Below, one piece after another: positions 41,328 to 51,455 of a stretch of 64,000 bases of DNA (within the stretch, counting starts at the first letter, position 1; each line of letters starts with the position of its first letter). A model generated the notes under the pieces. It did not search any database. It saw only the letters and a program-made list of their open reading frames with translations, and was not told where the DNA came from. This DNA is from AP-15 sp963772295 (GTDB lineage: Bacteria; Pseudomonadota; Alphaproteobacteria; ATCC43930; CGMCC-115725): assembly GCA_963772295.1 (NCBI GenBank), contig CAVYWO010000017.1:682001-746000 (forward strand), written 5' to 3'. The position numbers and the translations under genes are program-made.

Positions 41328-42666
41328 ATGAGAATTTATCTGAGACGCCGTCCCGCTGCGGCGCTTGAATCACCGGTGATCGATACCGCAGAGAACCGTC
41401 GCGGCGCGGGTGGCCTCGTCCGCCGCGCGCCGCGTCCGGTAAACATCTTCGCCGACTGGTGGCTGACCTCGTTCGGCCTTGCCCTGGCGGCGCTATATTT
41501 GATCTTTTTCGTCATTCTCTATCGGGCGGGAGTTCTGGATCGCCGACAAGCACGGGCAGCCGATCTTCACCGACTTCGGCAATGCCTGGACGGCGGGCAC
41601 CGCGGCGCTGGAGGGCCATGCCGCGGCCCTCTACGACCCGGCCGCGCTGGCCCAGGCGCAGGCATCGCTGTTCCCTCGAGCGGGCCACGACTATCCTTAC
41701 TGGCCCTATCCGCCGACCTATTTTCTGATCCTGGCGCCGCTGGCGCTGTTGCCCTACCAGGCCGCCTTCATCGGCTGGGACCTGTTCACCCTGACCCTTT
41801 GCCTCGTGGTGGTCTATCTGATCGTCCGGCGGCGGACGGCGATTGTGCTGGCGCTCGCTGCGCCGTTTACCGCCTGGAACCTGCTCGCCGCGCAAAGCGG
41901 CTTTTTGACCGCATCGCTGACTGGCGCCGCACTTCTCGCCCTCGAACGCCGGCCGCTGCTGGCGGGCATGTTTCTCGGTTGTCTGACCTTCAAGCCGCAA
42001 TTCGGCATTCTCTTTCCACTGGCACTCTGCGCCGGCAGGCGATGGCGCGCGATCGCCGGCGCGGCGGCGGCGACGGCGCTGCTGGCGGCCTTCTCGGCCC
42101 TGCTGTTCGGCGCCGGGACATGGGCCGCTTATCCGCGGACGATGATGGCGCAGGGCGGGTTGAACCTTTTTGTTGCCGGCGTCGACGGCAATTGGAGCTA
42201 TCTGCAGACCGTCTACGGGCTGGTTCGCAGCCTGCGGGTTGCCGCCGGCTGGGCCTGGTTCGCGCACGGGGCGATCGCGCTCTCCGCCGCGATCGCCGTC
42301 TGGCAAATCTGGCGTTCCGACGCCGCTTATCCGCTGAAGGCGGCGGCATTGTCGGCGGCGGCGCTGCTCGCAACCCCCTACGCCTTTGCCTACGACATGG
42401 CGGCGCTGGTGATCCCGGCCGCCTTTCTCGCCGCCGACCAGCTCGATCGCGGCCTGCTGCCCGGTGACAAGCCGGTATGGATCGGGCTCTTCGCGGTGCC
42501 GCTCGCGCTGCTCGTGACCCTCGGCGACAGTGCCCATCACCGGACCTTCGGCGGGGTGCCGATCGGCCTCGCCGCGGCGCTGGTGCTGTTCGCCGCGATC
42601 CTGCGCCGCGCCTGGGCAATGCCAGCGGCCGACCTGCCCGCCGAGCGGAGGTGCGCGCCCGCATGA
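41328..42666 (+). CDS. GT87-family (DUF2029) membrane glycosyltransferase, one frameshift near its start
   Basis: The first frame (ATG 41328) gives a cytoplasmic lead and the first membrane helix, WWLTSFGLALAALYLIFFVI. Near 41530, at a GGGCGGGAG run, reading must change frame to continue WIADKHGQPIFTDFGNAWTA and YPYWPYPPTYFLILAPLALL, and then about eight more membrane segments to the stop at 42664. The family signature FTAWNLLAAQSGFLTASLTG and LTFKPQFGILFPLAL is clear. GT87 enzymes are polytopic, polyprenyl-phosphate-sugar-dependent transferases (mannosyl/arabinosyl type) acting on the periplasmic side. It overlaps the next gene (ATGA). Closely related to the genes at 57.6-63.5 kb. Confidence 0.78.
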
Positions 42667-43649
42667 ATGCGCGCCTGCTGCAGTTCTCGATCGGGCTCGC
42701 CTGCGCCGTCTTCTTTCTGGCGCTCGCCTTCTATCGCACCCCGCTGGCGGCGGTCGGGGCAACCCTGGCGCGGACCGACCCCGGCTGGCTCGGCGCGGCG
42801 CTTTTCGCCTATGCCCTCGCCCTGGCGCTGCGGGCATGGCGCTGGCAGATCATCCTGCGCGGCGTCGCCTTCGTGCCCTATTCGACGGTGGCGCGGGTGC
42901 TGCTCGTCGGCTACGGGCTCAACACGATCATGCCGGCGCGGCTCGGCGAACTGTTCCGCGCCGAGTTCTTAAACAAGACCTGCGGACTGCGCCGCGTACC
43001 GGTGCTGACCTCGATCGTGATCGAGCGCCTGTTCGACGGATTGACCGTCGTCGGCTGCCTGGCGATCGGGCTCCACTTCGCCGCCCGCAGCGGCCGGCCG
43101 GCGGCGACATTGGTCGCTGTCGTGCTGACCGGCGGCGCGCTCTTCCTGGCGGTGCTCGCGGCGGCACTCGGTTTTGGCGGCCTGCGGCCGTCTCGCCTCT
43201 GCCGCCGGTTCCCGCGCCTCGCCGATCATCTGGCCGCGGTCGAGCGCGGTCTGGCGATCTTGCGCAGCCCGCGGAGCGTCGCGGTGGCGCTCCTCACCCT
43301 GATCGTCTATGTGCCGGACACGCTGAGCCTTTGGTTTGTCGTCAAGGCCGCCGGGCTGGGGCTCGGCTTGCCCGATACTCTGGTGCTGGTCGGCGCCGCG
43401 AGCCTGAGCACGCTCTTGCCTTCGGGCCCGGCGTTTCTCGGCACCTTGCAGTTCGGCTATGTGCTGGCGATCGAATTTGCCGGCGGGCCGGCGGCGATCG
43501 GGGTCGCCGCGGCGACCCTCGCCCAGCTCTCTATCCTCTTGCCGGTCGCGGTCGTCGCCACCCTTATCTTCGCTTACGGCTCGGGCGGCCTGCGCTACGC
43601 CGGCGGAGCAGGCGCCGCTTCACCGACGACCCGAACCTCGCTGAAATGA
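42663..43649 (+). CDS. Flippase-like membrane protein (lysylphosphatidylglycerol synthase TM region/UPF0104 family), 328 residues
   Basis: ATG 42663 overlaps the GT87 stop. About eight transmembrane segments. The family pattern includes LALRAWRWQIILRG, GYGLNTIMPARLGELFRAEF, IVIERLFDGLTVVG and LSTLLPSGPAFLGTLQF. Proteins of this type (AglD/MprF-like membrane part) are linked to lipid or lipid-sugar translocation and are frequent partners of polysaccharide transferases. The exact substrate is not known. Downstream is a perfect stem CCGAGCC...GGCTCGG (43650-43671) without a T-tract, a possible weak terminator. Confidence 0.78.
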   Translation: MNARLLQFSIGLACAVFFLALAFYRTPLAAVGATLARTDPGWLGAALFAYALALALRAWRWQIILRGVAFVPYSTVARVLLVGYGLNTIMPARLGELFRAEFLNKTCGLRRVPVLTSIVIERLFDGLTVVGCLAIGLHFAARSGRPAATLVAVVLTGGALFLAVLAAALGFGGLRPSRLCRRFPRLADHLAAVERGLAILRSPRSVAVALLTLIVYVPDTLSLWFVVKAAGLGLGLPDTLVLVGAASLSTLLPSGPAFLGTLQFGYVLAIEFAGGPAAIGVAAATLAQLSILLPVAVVATLIFAYGSGGLRYAGGAGAASPTTRTSLK

Positions 43650-43825
43650 CCGAGCCCCCGTGCTGGCTCGGCGCCTGCCCTGCACACGTCACGGACGACA
43701 GGCCAAGCCCGGCTTGTGGGACGTCGAGCGCTGTGCGTTTATCTGGAACATGCCACCAACCTCCGCGGTCAAAAGCGCTGACAACTGAGCCCGGATGAGG
43801 CGGAGGTCGTGCTTGGAGGATGCCT

Positions 43826-45634
43826 TTAGGCTCTTGGCCCCGGCTTGATCCGGTGCGAGGAACCGGGGAGGCAGGGCTCGGGTGGGTCGAACAATGCGAA
43901 ATACGCGGTTTCTCCGATCGGACGCCAGGCCATTTCCACATAAGCCACTACACTGCTGTACAAGAAACCTTGGGAAACCGCTTCCACATCTTTCTCCACG
44001 GCTACCAGGGCGCCGATCTTGCAGAGACCACCGAGAATGGCGGTCGTACGGGCAGCACGTTCAGCGGGTGGAAAATCGGCGTCATAGGACCACACAACCG
44101 GCGAGGGTGGGTTCTTGCCGAAGAGCAGGTCGAACGACGTGAACGCAGGAAGTACCTCGACGGCACGACCGGGATTTTGGGCGATGAGCGCGTTAAGCTC
44201 GCGCAGCTTGGCCGCGTTTTCTGCGCTCGTGCGCATAAGATCAGCCCCGTGGACGAACGACGGAACCGAAACGAGCTGGTCTGCCCGAGCGCCTTCCCCG
44301 TAAGGATAGGCGAGCGCTATCCCGAATACCGCAAGAGCACATGCCGTGATAAGCCACAGCCGTCTGATGACGGTTGGCGCGGGAAGCGGGTCAAACAGGA
44401 TGGGGGCCAGCATGGGAACGGCAAAATATGCCGGGGTCATATAGCCAAAGCTGATGGATGAGCTCCAGGCGATAGCAAACATCGCTCCGATTGGGAGCAC
44501 CGACCCGACAAAGGCGTCCCTGAGCGGCGTGCACCGCAACCGCCCCCAATTGCGTCGTGTCCAACCGGTTGCCCAACCGATTGTCCATGCGCCGGAGAAC
44601 AAGAACATCACGCCGGCGCCGTAAAAGATAGCGACTCCAAAGACATATCTCGATTGACCGGCGCGCAGCACGCGCGGCAGGAAGGCCGCGAGGATCGCGA
44701 TTACGAAGGCCGTATAGATGTTCGTCCGTTCCGCGACGGCGCGTCCGCGCCGCAACAGGACCATAGCAGTAAATCCTATGACCGCGACGAGCGAAGCGCC
44801 CATCAGCAATTCCTTCTCATAGACAATCACGCCGGCATTCCAAATGTCGCCGAGGGATCCCACTCCAAACATCAAGACGAGCATCGGCTGGAGGCCGCCT
44901 TGCGCCGCTAACAGCGACGCTATGCCTCCGACCACTACTACCGAGCCCAAACAATAATAAATAACGGGCCTCCACCCGCCAGTCGCCGCCATAGCTCCCA
45001 AGAGCAAAACGATCATAGCAAAATTCTGTTTACACAGCAGTGCCGCCGCTGCAAGCGCGCCGCTGAGCAGGAAATTGCGTCGCATTAGTGCCAACAAAGC
45101 CAATGCAGAGAAAAATACACCATCGATTGTGTACCAGCCGAAAAGAGGAAAGTTATGAACCGACATGACGAAACAGCATGCGGCCAACGACCAGAACGAC
45201 GAGGGCTCGTAATCCCGGCGGAGAGCCTGGAACAGCACTGCCGAACCTGCGACGGCGATCACGGCGAATTGGGTGAGAGTGATGATTCTGTCTGTGTAGA
45301 TAGCGAAATCGCCAAACAGCAGAGGAATAATGCGGATGTAGAGCGGAAGGGGCGGACGAACGTAAATAAAGTCGCGATATGGGACCTCGCCGTGTAAAAT
45401 TCGCCAGGACATACCCAGCATGAAGCCACCATCCTTGGTATCGAGTCCCAGAGGTGCCCACACGATCGCATAAAAGATAAAAATCAAACAAAAAATAATC
45501 TTTGCCCACTGAGTGGACATATTTGACAGGTTCATCGAAGAGATCGCTTCTGTCGCAAACATCGGTGACTCGGGATCCTGCGGTCGACTCCCCAAAGCCG
45601 ACAACCTTACCGCAGACCCGTTTATATTCTGCAT
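43826..45634 (-). CDS. Polytopic membrane glycosyltransferase (GT39/PMT-like)
   Basis: Roughly a dozen hydrophobic segments. The first loop carries PLGLDTKDGGFMLGMSWRIL and GEVPYRDFIYVRPPLPLYI, the acidic-residue loop and R-P-P motif expected of GT-C transferases that use polyprenyl-phosphate sugars. A soluble C-terminal part of about 140 residues follows the last helix. The start is unsure: ATG 45634 is used here, but internal ATGs at 45562 and 45535, just before the first helix, are also possible. It is transcribed toward the GT87/flippase pair. Confidence 0.72.
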   Translation of the reverse strand: MQNINGSAVRLSALGSRPQDPESPMFATEAISSMNLSNMSTQWAKIIFCLIFIFYAIVWAPLGLDTKDGGFMLGMSWRILHGEVPYRDFIYVRPPLPLYIRIIPLLFGDFAIYTDRIITLTQFAVIAVAGSAVLFQALRRDYEPSSFWSLAACCFVMSVHNFPLFGWYTIDGVFFSALALLALMRRNFLLSGALAAAALLCKQNFAMIVLLLGAMAATGGWRPVIYYCLGSVVVVGGIASLLAAQGGLQPMLVLMFGVGSLGDIWNAGVIVYEKELLMGASLVAVIGFTAMVLLRRGRAVAERTNIYTAFVIAILAAFLPRVLRAGQSRYVFGVAIFYGAGVMFLFSGAWTIGWATGWTRRNWGRLRCTPLRDAFVGSVLPIGAMFAIAWSSSISFGYMTPAYFAVPMLAPILFDPLPAPTVIRRLWLITACALAVFGIALAYPYGEGARADQLVSVPSFVHGADLMRTSAENAAKLRELNALIAQNPGRAVEVLPAFTSFDLLFGKNPPSPVVWSYDADFPPAERAARTTAILGGLCKIGALVAVEKDVEAVSQGFLYSSVVAYVEMAWRPIGETAYFALFDPPEPCLPGSSHRIKPGPRA

Positions 45635-45933
45635 TCTGGCCAAAGCGAAGCCAATTCGCGGATATTAACTAATCCATGAATTCGCCCCTCCAGGGTTACC
45701 CCGAAACCCCCAAGCCCGCACGCTTACCCGCACGCTGCCATCACGATGTTGGCTGTTTCGGGGGAGCTTCGGGAGTTGCATGGCGATTGCAGGCCCAGTG
45801 GTGTCCGAGTCGGGTTAAATTAAACGCCCCGCATCGACAATGTCGACAAGGCATTCAACCGAGTGAAAGAGTTGCATCTCTTGGAAACAAAACCGATGTA
45901 CCCGCCAGCAACTCGGGTAGGGTCAGGCAACGA

Positions 45934-46479
45934 ATGGCATACGATCTGACACGGTTAAAGTCTTGTGGAGATGACGTGATCATCAGCGATTTCGCAGAGA
46001 TCAGGCGGCCGCATCTGGTGTCGGTCGGAAGCCACGCTGCGATCGACAGCTTCGTGAGCATCGCGACCGCTGCCGAGATCGGCGACTACGCGCACATCGC
46101 GCCGCACGTATCCGTCGTCGGTGGCGAGACCGGCGTCCTTCGCATGGGGCACTTCACCAATCTGGCAGCGGGATGCCGCGTCATTTGCGGTTCCGACGAA
46201 TTTCTTGGATACGGTCTCATTGGATCGGCCGCCATTCCAACCCCCCGTCGCGACAGGATGAAGGTTGAGCCTGTCGTCCTCGAGAACTTCGCCAACGTGG
46301 GAAGTAACGCGGTTATCATGCCCGGCATTACTTTGCGTGAGGGATCGGTGATCGCGGCATGCGCATTTGTGAATAGAGATACGGAACCCTGGACAATATA
46401 TGCCGGCGTCCCTGCCCGCCCGATGAAGCTGCGTCGGCGCGACCTGATGCTGGCCCACGCAAGAACACTCGGCTATTGA
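45934..46479 (+). CDS. Left-handed beta-helix acyltransferase, 181 residues
   Basis: I use ATG 45934; upstream in-frame sequence is low-complexity and unlike the family. Hexapeptide repeats are visible (VSVGSHAAIDSFVSIA, EIGDYAHIAPHVSVVG, NFANVGSNAVIMPGITLREG), followed by IYAGVPARPMKLR, the standard C-terminal end of WbbJ/LacA-like acetyltransferases. It probably acetylates a sugar amine or hydroxyl before or during polysaccharide assembly. It is followed by the DegT aminotransferase gene on the same strand, a pairing typical of amino-sugar synthesis. Confidence 0.8.
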   Translation: MAYDLTRLKSCGDDVIISDFAEIRRPHLVSVGSHAAIDSFVSIATAAEIGDYAHIAPHVSVVGGETGVLRMGHFTNLAAGCRVICGSDEFLGYGLIGSAAIPTPRRDRMKVEPVVLENFANVGSNAVIMPGITLREGSVIAACAFVNRDTEPWTIYAGVPARPMKLRRRDLMLAHARTLGY

Positions 46480-46583
46480 GGACGGCGGAGAATACCGACC
46501 CGCTTGCCCAACTTGGAGGCTCGTTCCGGTAACGGGTTACCGTTGATTTCGCAGGCCGCGACTGTCACATAGGGCCGCGGTCG

Positions 46584-47747
46584 ATGGGCCCGGGCGGAAT
46601 GCCGCGCAGCACTCTGGCTCCGCTGGGACGGGAGAGCAATTTCGTGCAAGACAGAGCAATCAAATGGTTCAGCCCCGAGGTCGGCGATCTCGAACAGGCC
46701 GCGCTCGCGCGCGTAATCGCGAGCAATTATATCAACGACGGACCGGAGACGCGGAGGCTCGAGGCGGCCATCGCGAAGCGGCTCGGCGTGACCTATGCCG
46801 TTGCAGTCAGCAGCGGCACTGCTGCAATCTCGCTCGGGCTTATGGCGGTCGGCGTCGGCCCCGGCGACGAGGTGATCGTGCCCGACCTCACCTTCATCGC
46901 CACGGCGAATGCCGTGCGTCTCGCCGGCGCCGAGGTAAAGCTCGTCGACGTCGAACCATGCCGCTTCACTCTCGATCCCGAGAGGACGCAGGCGGCCATC
47001 GGGCCCCGCACTAAAGCCATCGTGCCCGTCGACGTCAACGGCCGCGGCGCAGACTATCAAAGCCTCGAGAAACTGTGTGTTGACCACGGGCTGAAGCTGG
47101 TTTGCGACTCTGCCGAGGCGCTCGGATCGCGCTGGCACGGTCGGCATCTCGGTACATTCGGCGACGCTGGTTGTTTCTCTTTCTCCGCCCATAAGACGGT
47201 CAGTTCCGGCCAGGGTGGCATGATCGTAACCAATTCCGAAGACGTCTACTATCGGCTGAGGGAGTTAAAAGACCAAGGCCGCCGCTTCGGAGGCTCCGGT
47301 GGCGACGACCTGCATCCGGTGCTCGGGTTTAACTTTAAGTACACCGATCTGCAAGCAGTCGTCGCATTCGCACAATTGGCACGAATGGACGAACGCATCG
47401 CGCATTTTCAGCGGCGAGACGCCTGGTACCGCGAGTTCCTTGCCGATTGCCCCCACATCATTCTGCCCCGGGCGCCAAACTTCGATGGTGAGGTGTTGCA
47501 GTGGACCGACATCCTCTGCGAAAATCGGGCGACGGTGCAGGCCGCTCTTTGCGCGTACGGGATCGACAGCCGCGCCTTCTGGTTCCCGCTGCACCGGCAG
47601 GAACCCTATCGCGCGGACGACGGCGAGTTTCCTAATGCCATCGATATTTCGGCTCGCGGGATGTGGCTGCCGTCCGCCTTCGACTTGACCGAGAGTCAGA
47701 CGAGGATGGTCGCGGGCGTCGTCAGGGCCGCGACCTCGACGGCCTGA
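46584..47747 (+). CDS. DegT/DnrJ/EryC1/StrS-family PLP aminotransferase
   Basis: 387 residues in the fold of sugar aminotransferases: WFSPEVGDLEQAALARVI, NYINDGPETRRLEAAIA, VSSGTAAISLGL, GDEVIVPDLTFIATANAV, and the PLP lysine in CFSFSAHKTVSSGQGGMI. The C-terminal region has FNFKYTDLQAVVAFAQL. It transfers an amino group from glutamate to a keto-sugar nucleotide. Start is ATG 46584; ATG 46599 is also possible. The adjacent acyltransferase probably acts on its product. Downstream genes are on the opposite strand and end 16 bases away. Confidence 0.87.
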   Translation: MGPGGMPRSTLAPLGRESNFVQDRAIKWFSPEVGDLEQAALARVIASNYINDGPETRRLEAAIAKRLGVTYAVAVSSGTAAISLGLMAVGVGPGDEVIVPDLTFIATANAVRLAGAEVKLVDVEPCRFTLDPERTQAAIGPRTKAIVPVDVNGRGADYQSLEKLCVDHGLKLVCDSAEALGSRWHGRHLGTFGDAGCFSFSAHKTVSSGQGGMIVTNSEDVYYRLRELKDQGRRFGGSGGDDLHPVLGFNFKYTDLQAVVAFAQLARMDERIAHFQRRDAWYREFLADCPHIILPRAPNFDGEVLQWTDILCENRATVQAALCAYGIDSRAFWFPLHRQEPYRADDGEFPNAIDISARGMWLPSAFDLTESQTRMVAGVVRAATSTA

Positions 47748-47763
47748 TCGGGCTGCCAACGCT

Positions 47764-49011
47764 TCAGCCAAGGATCCGGGGATCGGGCAGCGGCGCCACG
47801 AATCTTCCTCGGAAACCCTTGCGCCGCAACCCCTCTACCAGTTCGTCCGCGATGTGCCAGGAGAGGAGAAGGGCGTATCCCGGCTGTTCCTCGAACAGCT
47901 TTCGTTCGTCCAGGACAGGAATGCGCGTGCCCGGAATGTACCTGCCAACCTTCGGCGAGCTGGCGATCTCCACAACGCAATCGAGGATGCCGTCGTCGAG
48001 ACCGACATAATTGATCAGCGTTGCCGCCCGCGACGGAGCGCCAATGCCGAAAATCCGGTCACCGCGCCGCTTGACCTCGGCCAGCAGACCGTAAAGCTCC
48101 AGTTTCGACTGAACCGCGCGCCGACGGAATGATTCGAGCGCGCTACCGTCGAGTAGGCCGGCTTTCCCTTCGGCCTCGAGAGCCTGCGCGACCGATGGCC
48201 GCACCGCCTGCTCGCCCTGGAACGCCGAATAGACGCGGATCGAACCGCCATGCGTCGGGATGCGCTGGACGTGAAAGATTTCCAGCCCGTGCGCTTCGAG
48301 CATGGGCTTGAGCGCCGCGAGGTGATAATACCTCAGGTGCTCGTGATAAATCGTGTCATATTGCAGGGTCTCGATCAGCGACAACAGGTAGTGATTTTCC
48401 GAGATGAAAGCGCCGTCGTGGCGCAAAAGCGCAGTTATCCCGTCGATGACCGCATGCACATCTCCAATATGGGCGAACACGTTGGCCGCCGTTATTATCC
48501 GGGCTGGGCCGAACTCGGCGCGGCAATCCTCAGCGGTCTCTTTACTGAAGAAGGTTACAACCGTGCGAATGTTGCGGGCCTTCGCGTCATTGGCGGCGCG
48601 CGTGGGCTCTATGCCGAGCACGGGATGTCCGCCATTGCAGAAATTGGAGAGAAGAGTGCCGTCATTGGAGCCGATATCAACGCACAGGTCGGTCGGCCCG
48701 AGCGCAAACATCTCGCGGCAATTGCCGTAGAGATCCGAGAAATTGGCGCGCAGGATGCGCGTGCTGTTGGATCGGTAGGGATAGTCCGGAGGGAACAGAA
48801 TTTCCCGATCGACCTCGAGGCCGATCTGCGCCAGCCCGCACCCAGCGCAGCTCAGGAGCTCCAACGGATAGGCGGGCTGTTCCTGCGGAACGGACCCGAT
48901 TTCCGCCATTGTGTTCACGGGCGGGAGATACCCGACGAACAATATCGATCTGAGCATGTTCTTGCGACAGGCTTGGCAGGCCGTGATCGGGCGGGATGTT
49001 CGCTGGATCAT
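47764..49011 (-). CDS. Class I SAM methyltransferase of the zinc-binding C-methyltransferase type, 415 residues
   Basis: N-terminal zinc pairs (CQACRKN and CAGCGLAQI), the SAM-binding motif CVDIGSNDGTLLSNF, a central TAANVFAHIGDVHAVIDGI, then HEHLRYYHLAALKPML and THGGSIRVY, and a C-terminal domain ending with IFGIGAPSRAATLINYVGLD. This three-part layout is that of sugar C-methyltransferases such as TylC3 and NovU. The epimerase/reductase-like gene upstream is on the same strand, so a branched or modified sugar is likely. The gene is intact. Confidence 0.8.
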   Translation of the reverse strand: MIQRTSRPITACQACRKNMLRSILFVGYLPPVNTMAEIGSVPQEQPAYPLELLSCAGCGLAQIGLEVDREILFPPDYPYRSNSTRILRANFSDLYGNCREMFALGPTDLCVDIGSNDGTLLSNFCNGGHPVLGIEPTRAANDAKARNIRTVVTFFSKETAEDCRAEFGPARIITAANVFAHIGDVHAVIDGITALLRHDGAFISENHYLLSLIETLQYDTIYHEHLRYYHLAALKPMLEAHGLEIFHVQRIPTHGGSIRVYSAFQGEQAVRPSVAQALEAEGKAGLLDGSALESFRRRAVQSKLELYGLLAEVKRRGDRIFGIGAPSRAATLINYVGLDDGILDCVVEIASSPKVGRYIPGTRIPVLDERKLFEEQPGYALLLSWHIADELVEGLRRKGFRGRFVAPLPDPRILG

Positions 49012-49035
49012 GATCTTCTCCTGGTCGGGCGGCCT

Positions 49036-50031
49036 TCACGCGATGCGCGCCCGATCGCCGCGCAGGTGCTGATTGTCGATATACCACGCGATCACATCGG
49101 CGAGACCTCGGTCCAGCGGAACCTGCGGACTGTAACCAAGGGCCCGAAGCTTCGCGATGTCCGGGCACCGGCGAGGCGTCTCGCCGGCGAATGCTTCGGT
49201 CTGCTCGATTTCGATTTCTCGTTCGAAATACCTGCCGACCCGACGTGCCAGTTCGGCGATCGACACTTCTTCCGGATTGCCGATATTGTAGATCCCAAGG
49301 TGCCGACCGTGAGAGAGAAGGCACGTTAACCCATCGGTGAAGTCGTCGACATGACAGAAGGCGCGTGTCTGAGCGCCGCTTCCCTTCACGGTAAACCGTA
49401 TTCTCCTCTCCGATGACGCCGCCGCCCGATCTACCAACTGAAGACAAAACTGGGGAATTACGTGCTCCCAGCCCATGTCCGGCCCATAAATGTTATGCGG
49501 CCGGAAGATCATTACTCGATCGAACCCGCTACGCCCCCAATTGATCGCCATCAATTCGCAGATCAGCTTCCCGCCGCCATACGAGTAGCGTGCATTGAGC
49601 ACGTCCGGTACGACCAGCGGCACATTCTCCGGCGTGGGGATGCAGGGCGGCTGCTGATAGGCCTCCGAACTCGAAGCCAGGACCAACCGGCCCACGCGCT
49701 CGCTTCGGCAGGCGTCGAGCACATTGAGCATACCGCGGATGCCGATGTCCAGGACGAGCTCGGGATGCCTGTAAAAGAACTCAGTGCCATTAAGAAATGC
49801 CAAGTGCAGCACTTCGTCTATGCCCGTAACGGCTCTGCGCACGACGCCGGCGTCCCGCACGTCCCCTTCGATCACTTCGATTTCGCCCGCAACTTCTCGC
49901 AATCGCCGCTCTCGACCGCGTGAATGATTATCAAGAACACGAACCATATGGCCTTCTCTGACGAGGCGCCGAACGCATGCCGACCCGAGAAATCCGGATC
50001 CGCCGGTTACGAGATATCTGGAAGGCATCAA
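49036..50031 (-). CDS. NAD-dependent epimerase/dehydratase (extended SDR), 331 residues
   Basis: Rossmann motif VTGGSGFLGSACVRRL at the N-terminus, LASSSEAYQQPP with the catalytic Ser region, and YSYGGGKLICELM with the Y-x3-K pair. FRPHNIYGPDMGWEHVIPQF and GIYNIGNPEEVSIAELARRV are the substrate-domain motifs of sugar-nucleotide epimerases. The ATG overlaps the stop of the dehydrogenase gene (ATGA), so the two are coupled. The reaction (epimerase, dehydratase or reductase) cannot be told from sequence. Confidence 0.85.
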   Translation of the reverse strand: MMPSRYLVTGGSGFLGSACVRRLVREGHMVRVLDNHSRGRERRLREVAGEIEVIEGDVRDAGVVRRAVTGIDEVLHLAFLNGTEFFYRHPELVLDIGIRGMLNVLDACRSERVGRLVLASSSEAYQQPPCIPTPENVPLVVPDVLNARYSYGGGKLICELMAINWGRSGFDRVMIFRPHNIYGPDMGWEHVIPQFCLQLVDRAAASSERRIRFTVKGSGAQTRAFCHVDDFTDGLTCLLSHGRHLGIYNIGNPEEVSIAELARRVGRYFEREIEIEQTEAFAGETPRRCPDIAKLRALGYSPQVPLDRGLADVIAWYIDNQHLRGDRARIA

Positions 50032-51455
50032 TGTCCTCTGGCTCGAGTGCTTCCGGGCGAGACCGGCAGATGCGCCGTACTGTGGCTTCCTAAAGCAGCA
50101 TAGCCGATGTCCGGCGGTAACCGGAGCTCCTGAGCCTTATAGTGATGCCACAGATCGTAAATGATTCCGGGTGGACGCATCAGTCGCCCAAGATGGGACA
50201 GCGGCAAATTCTCGAAGAGCGGGTGGTTATTGAGAATAAGCACTAGGCTGGCCCCTCGAAATCCATGCTCCAGGGTGTCCACCGGCGCGATTCCGAAGAT
50301 GCTGATGTCATGCGCGGTGACGACGGCATCGTAGCCACGAAATTTTGCTGTTGGGTACGCAACCCGGAGCGCTTCGAGGATAGGTTTTGCTGTGGTGCCG
50401 CGAATATCATCTGTTGCCGGGCGGCCTTTGAATGCTAGCCCGAGCAGGGTAATTACCGGCTTCATCGGGAAGCCGGTAAGTCTGTTGGTCCAGCCCTTCA
50501 GCGTATCGGCGACCCCTCGCAACTGTTCTTCATTGCGTTTCCGACTGGTGAGTGCAATCTCCGGAACCACACCGGCCCCGGCGATCCCCTGCGCAAGGAT
50601 ATAGGAGTCCTTCGATAGGCAGGGCCCACCGACCGGGCCCGGGAGCGGCACGACATGGCGCGCATAGCCAAGCTTGCCGGAACGAATGACCTCGTCCGCG
50701 CTGATCCCGATGGCATCGCACATTAGCGAGACTTCGTTTGCCAACGCGAACAAGACGTCGCGCTGCACATTATCGATCAGCTTTATCATTTCGGCAGCTT
50801 CAAAGCTGCTGACCCGGACGATGGTCGACGTGAGGAACTGGAATATCTGTGTGGCGCGCATCAGGGTCTGAAGGTCGGGTGCACCGACGATCTGAGGCAA
50901 TTCGCGCAGCTCGCGAAGGGCCTGACCTTCGATCGTGCGCTCGGGGCAGAAGGCGACGGACAGGTCCACGCCCAACTCCTGAAGGATGGGCAGAACCAGT
51001 TTGCGGGTTGTGCCGATCATCACCGTCGAGCGCAGTATTACGAGCGATCCTGGCTTGGCGCGTCCCGCGATCTCGCGCGTCACACGCTCGATCATGTCTA
51101 GATTTACGCTGCCGTGCTCGTTCAGTGGCGTGCCGACGGTGATGATATAGACGCTCGCCTTGCAGCATTTCGGGATCTCCCCGCACCATTCGAGGAACCC
51201 GTCCTCGAAGCCTTGAGCGAGCATCTGGTTTAGGCCTGGCTCCTGAAAATGCGGCTGCCCGGCCCGCAACATATCGAGCACGCTCGAGCGTACCTCGATG
51301 CCGGTGACGCGGAAGCCGACGCTCGCCATTGTGGCGGCGAGCGTCAAACCGACATAGCCAAGCCCGACAATGCAGATGTGCCGATCGCGAAACGATTCGT
51401 CCACGCTGACCAATGCGAGCCCCCGAGCGCGTGCTGCGAGACTGAGCGTCTCCAT
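50028..51455 (-). CDS. UDP-sugar 6-dehydrogenase (WecC/WbpA/Ugd family), 475 residues
   Basis: NAD-binding ICIVGLGYVGLTLAATMASV near residue 27, YIITVGTPLNEHGSVNLDMI, and the catalytic Cys in GPVGGPCLSKDSYILAQ. The C-terminal UDP-binding domain contains ITLLGLAFKGRPATDDIRGT. It oxidises the C6 hydroxyl of a UDP-hexose or UDP-HexNAc to a uronic acid in two steps. Together with the oxidoreductase, aminotransferase and acetyltransferase at 53-55.8 kb it fits a Wbp-like route to UDP-acetamido-uronic acids. The first 25 residues are an extra lead before the Rossmann fold. Confidence 0.87.
   Translation of the reverse strand: METLSLAARARGLALVSVDESFRDRHICIVGLGYVGLTLAATMASVGFRVTGIEVRSSVLDMLRAGQPHFQEPGLNQMLAQGFEDGFLEWCGEIPKCCKASVYIITVGTPLNEHGSVNLDMIERVTREIAGRAKPGSLVILRSTVMIGTTRKLVLPILQELGVDLSVAFCPERTIEGQALRELRELPQIVGAPDLQTLMRATQIFQFLTSTIVRVSSFEAAEMIKLIDNVQRDVLFALANEVSLMCDAIGISADEVIRSGKLGYARHVVPLPGPVGGPCLSKDSYILAQGIAGAGVVPEIALTSRKRNEEQLRGVADTLKGWTNRLTGFPMKPVITLLGLAFKGRPATDDIRGTTAKPILEALRVAYPTAKFRGYDAVVTAHDISIFGIAPVDTLEHGFRGASLVLILNNHPLFENLPLSHLGRLMRPPGIIYDLWHHYKAQELRLPPDIGYAALGSHSTAHLPVSPGSTRARGH

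Noticed and set aside
43650..43671. Rho-independent terminator after the flippase-like gene
   Set aside because: A 7-bp perfect stem is present but no following T-tract, so it is only mentioned as a possible weak site.
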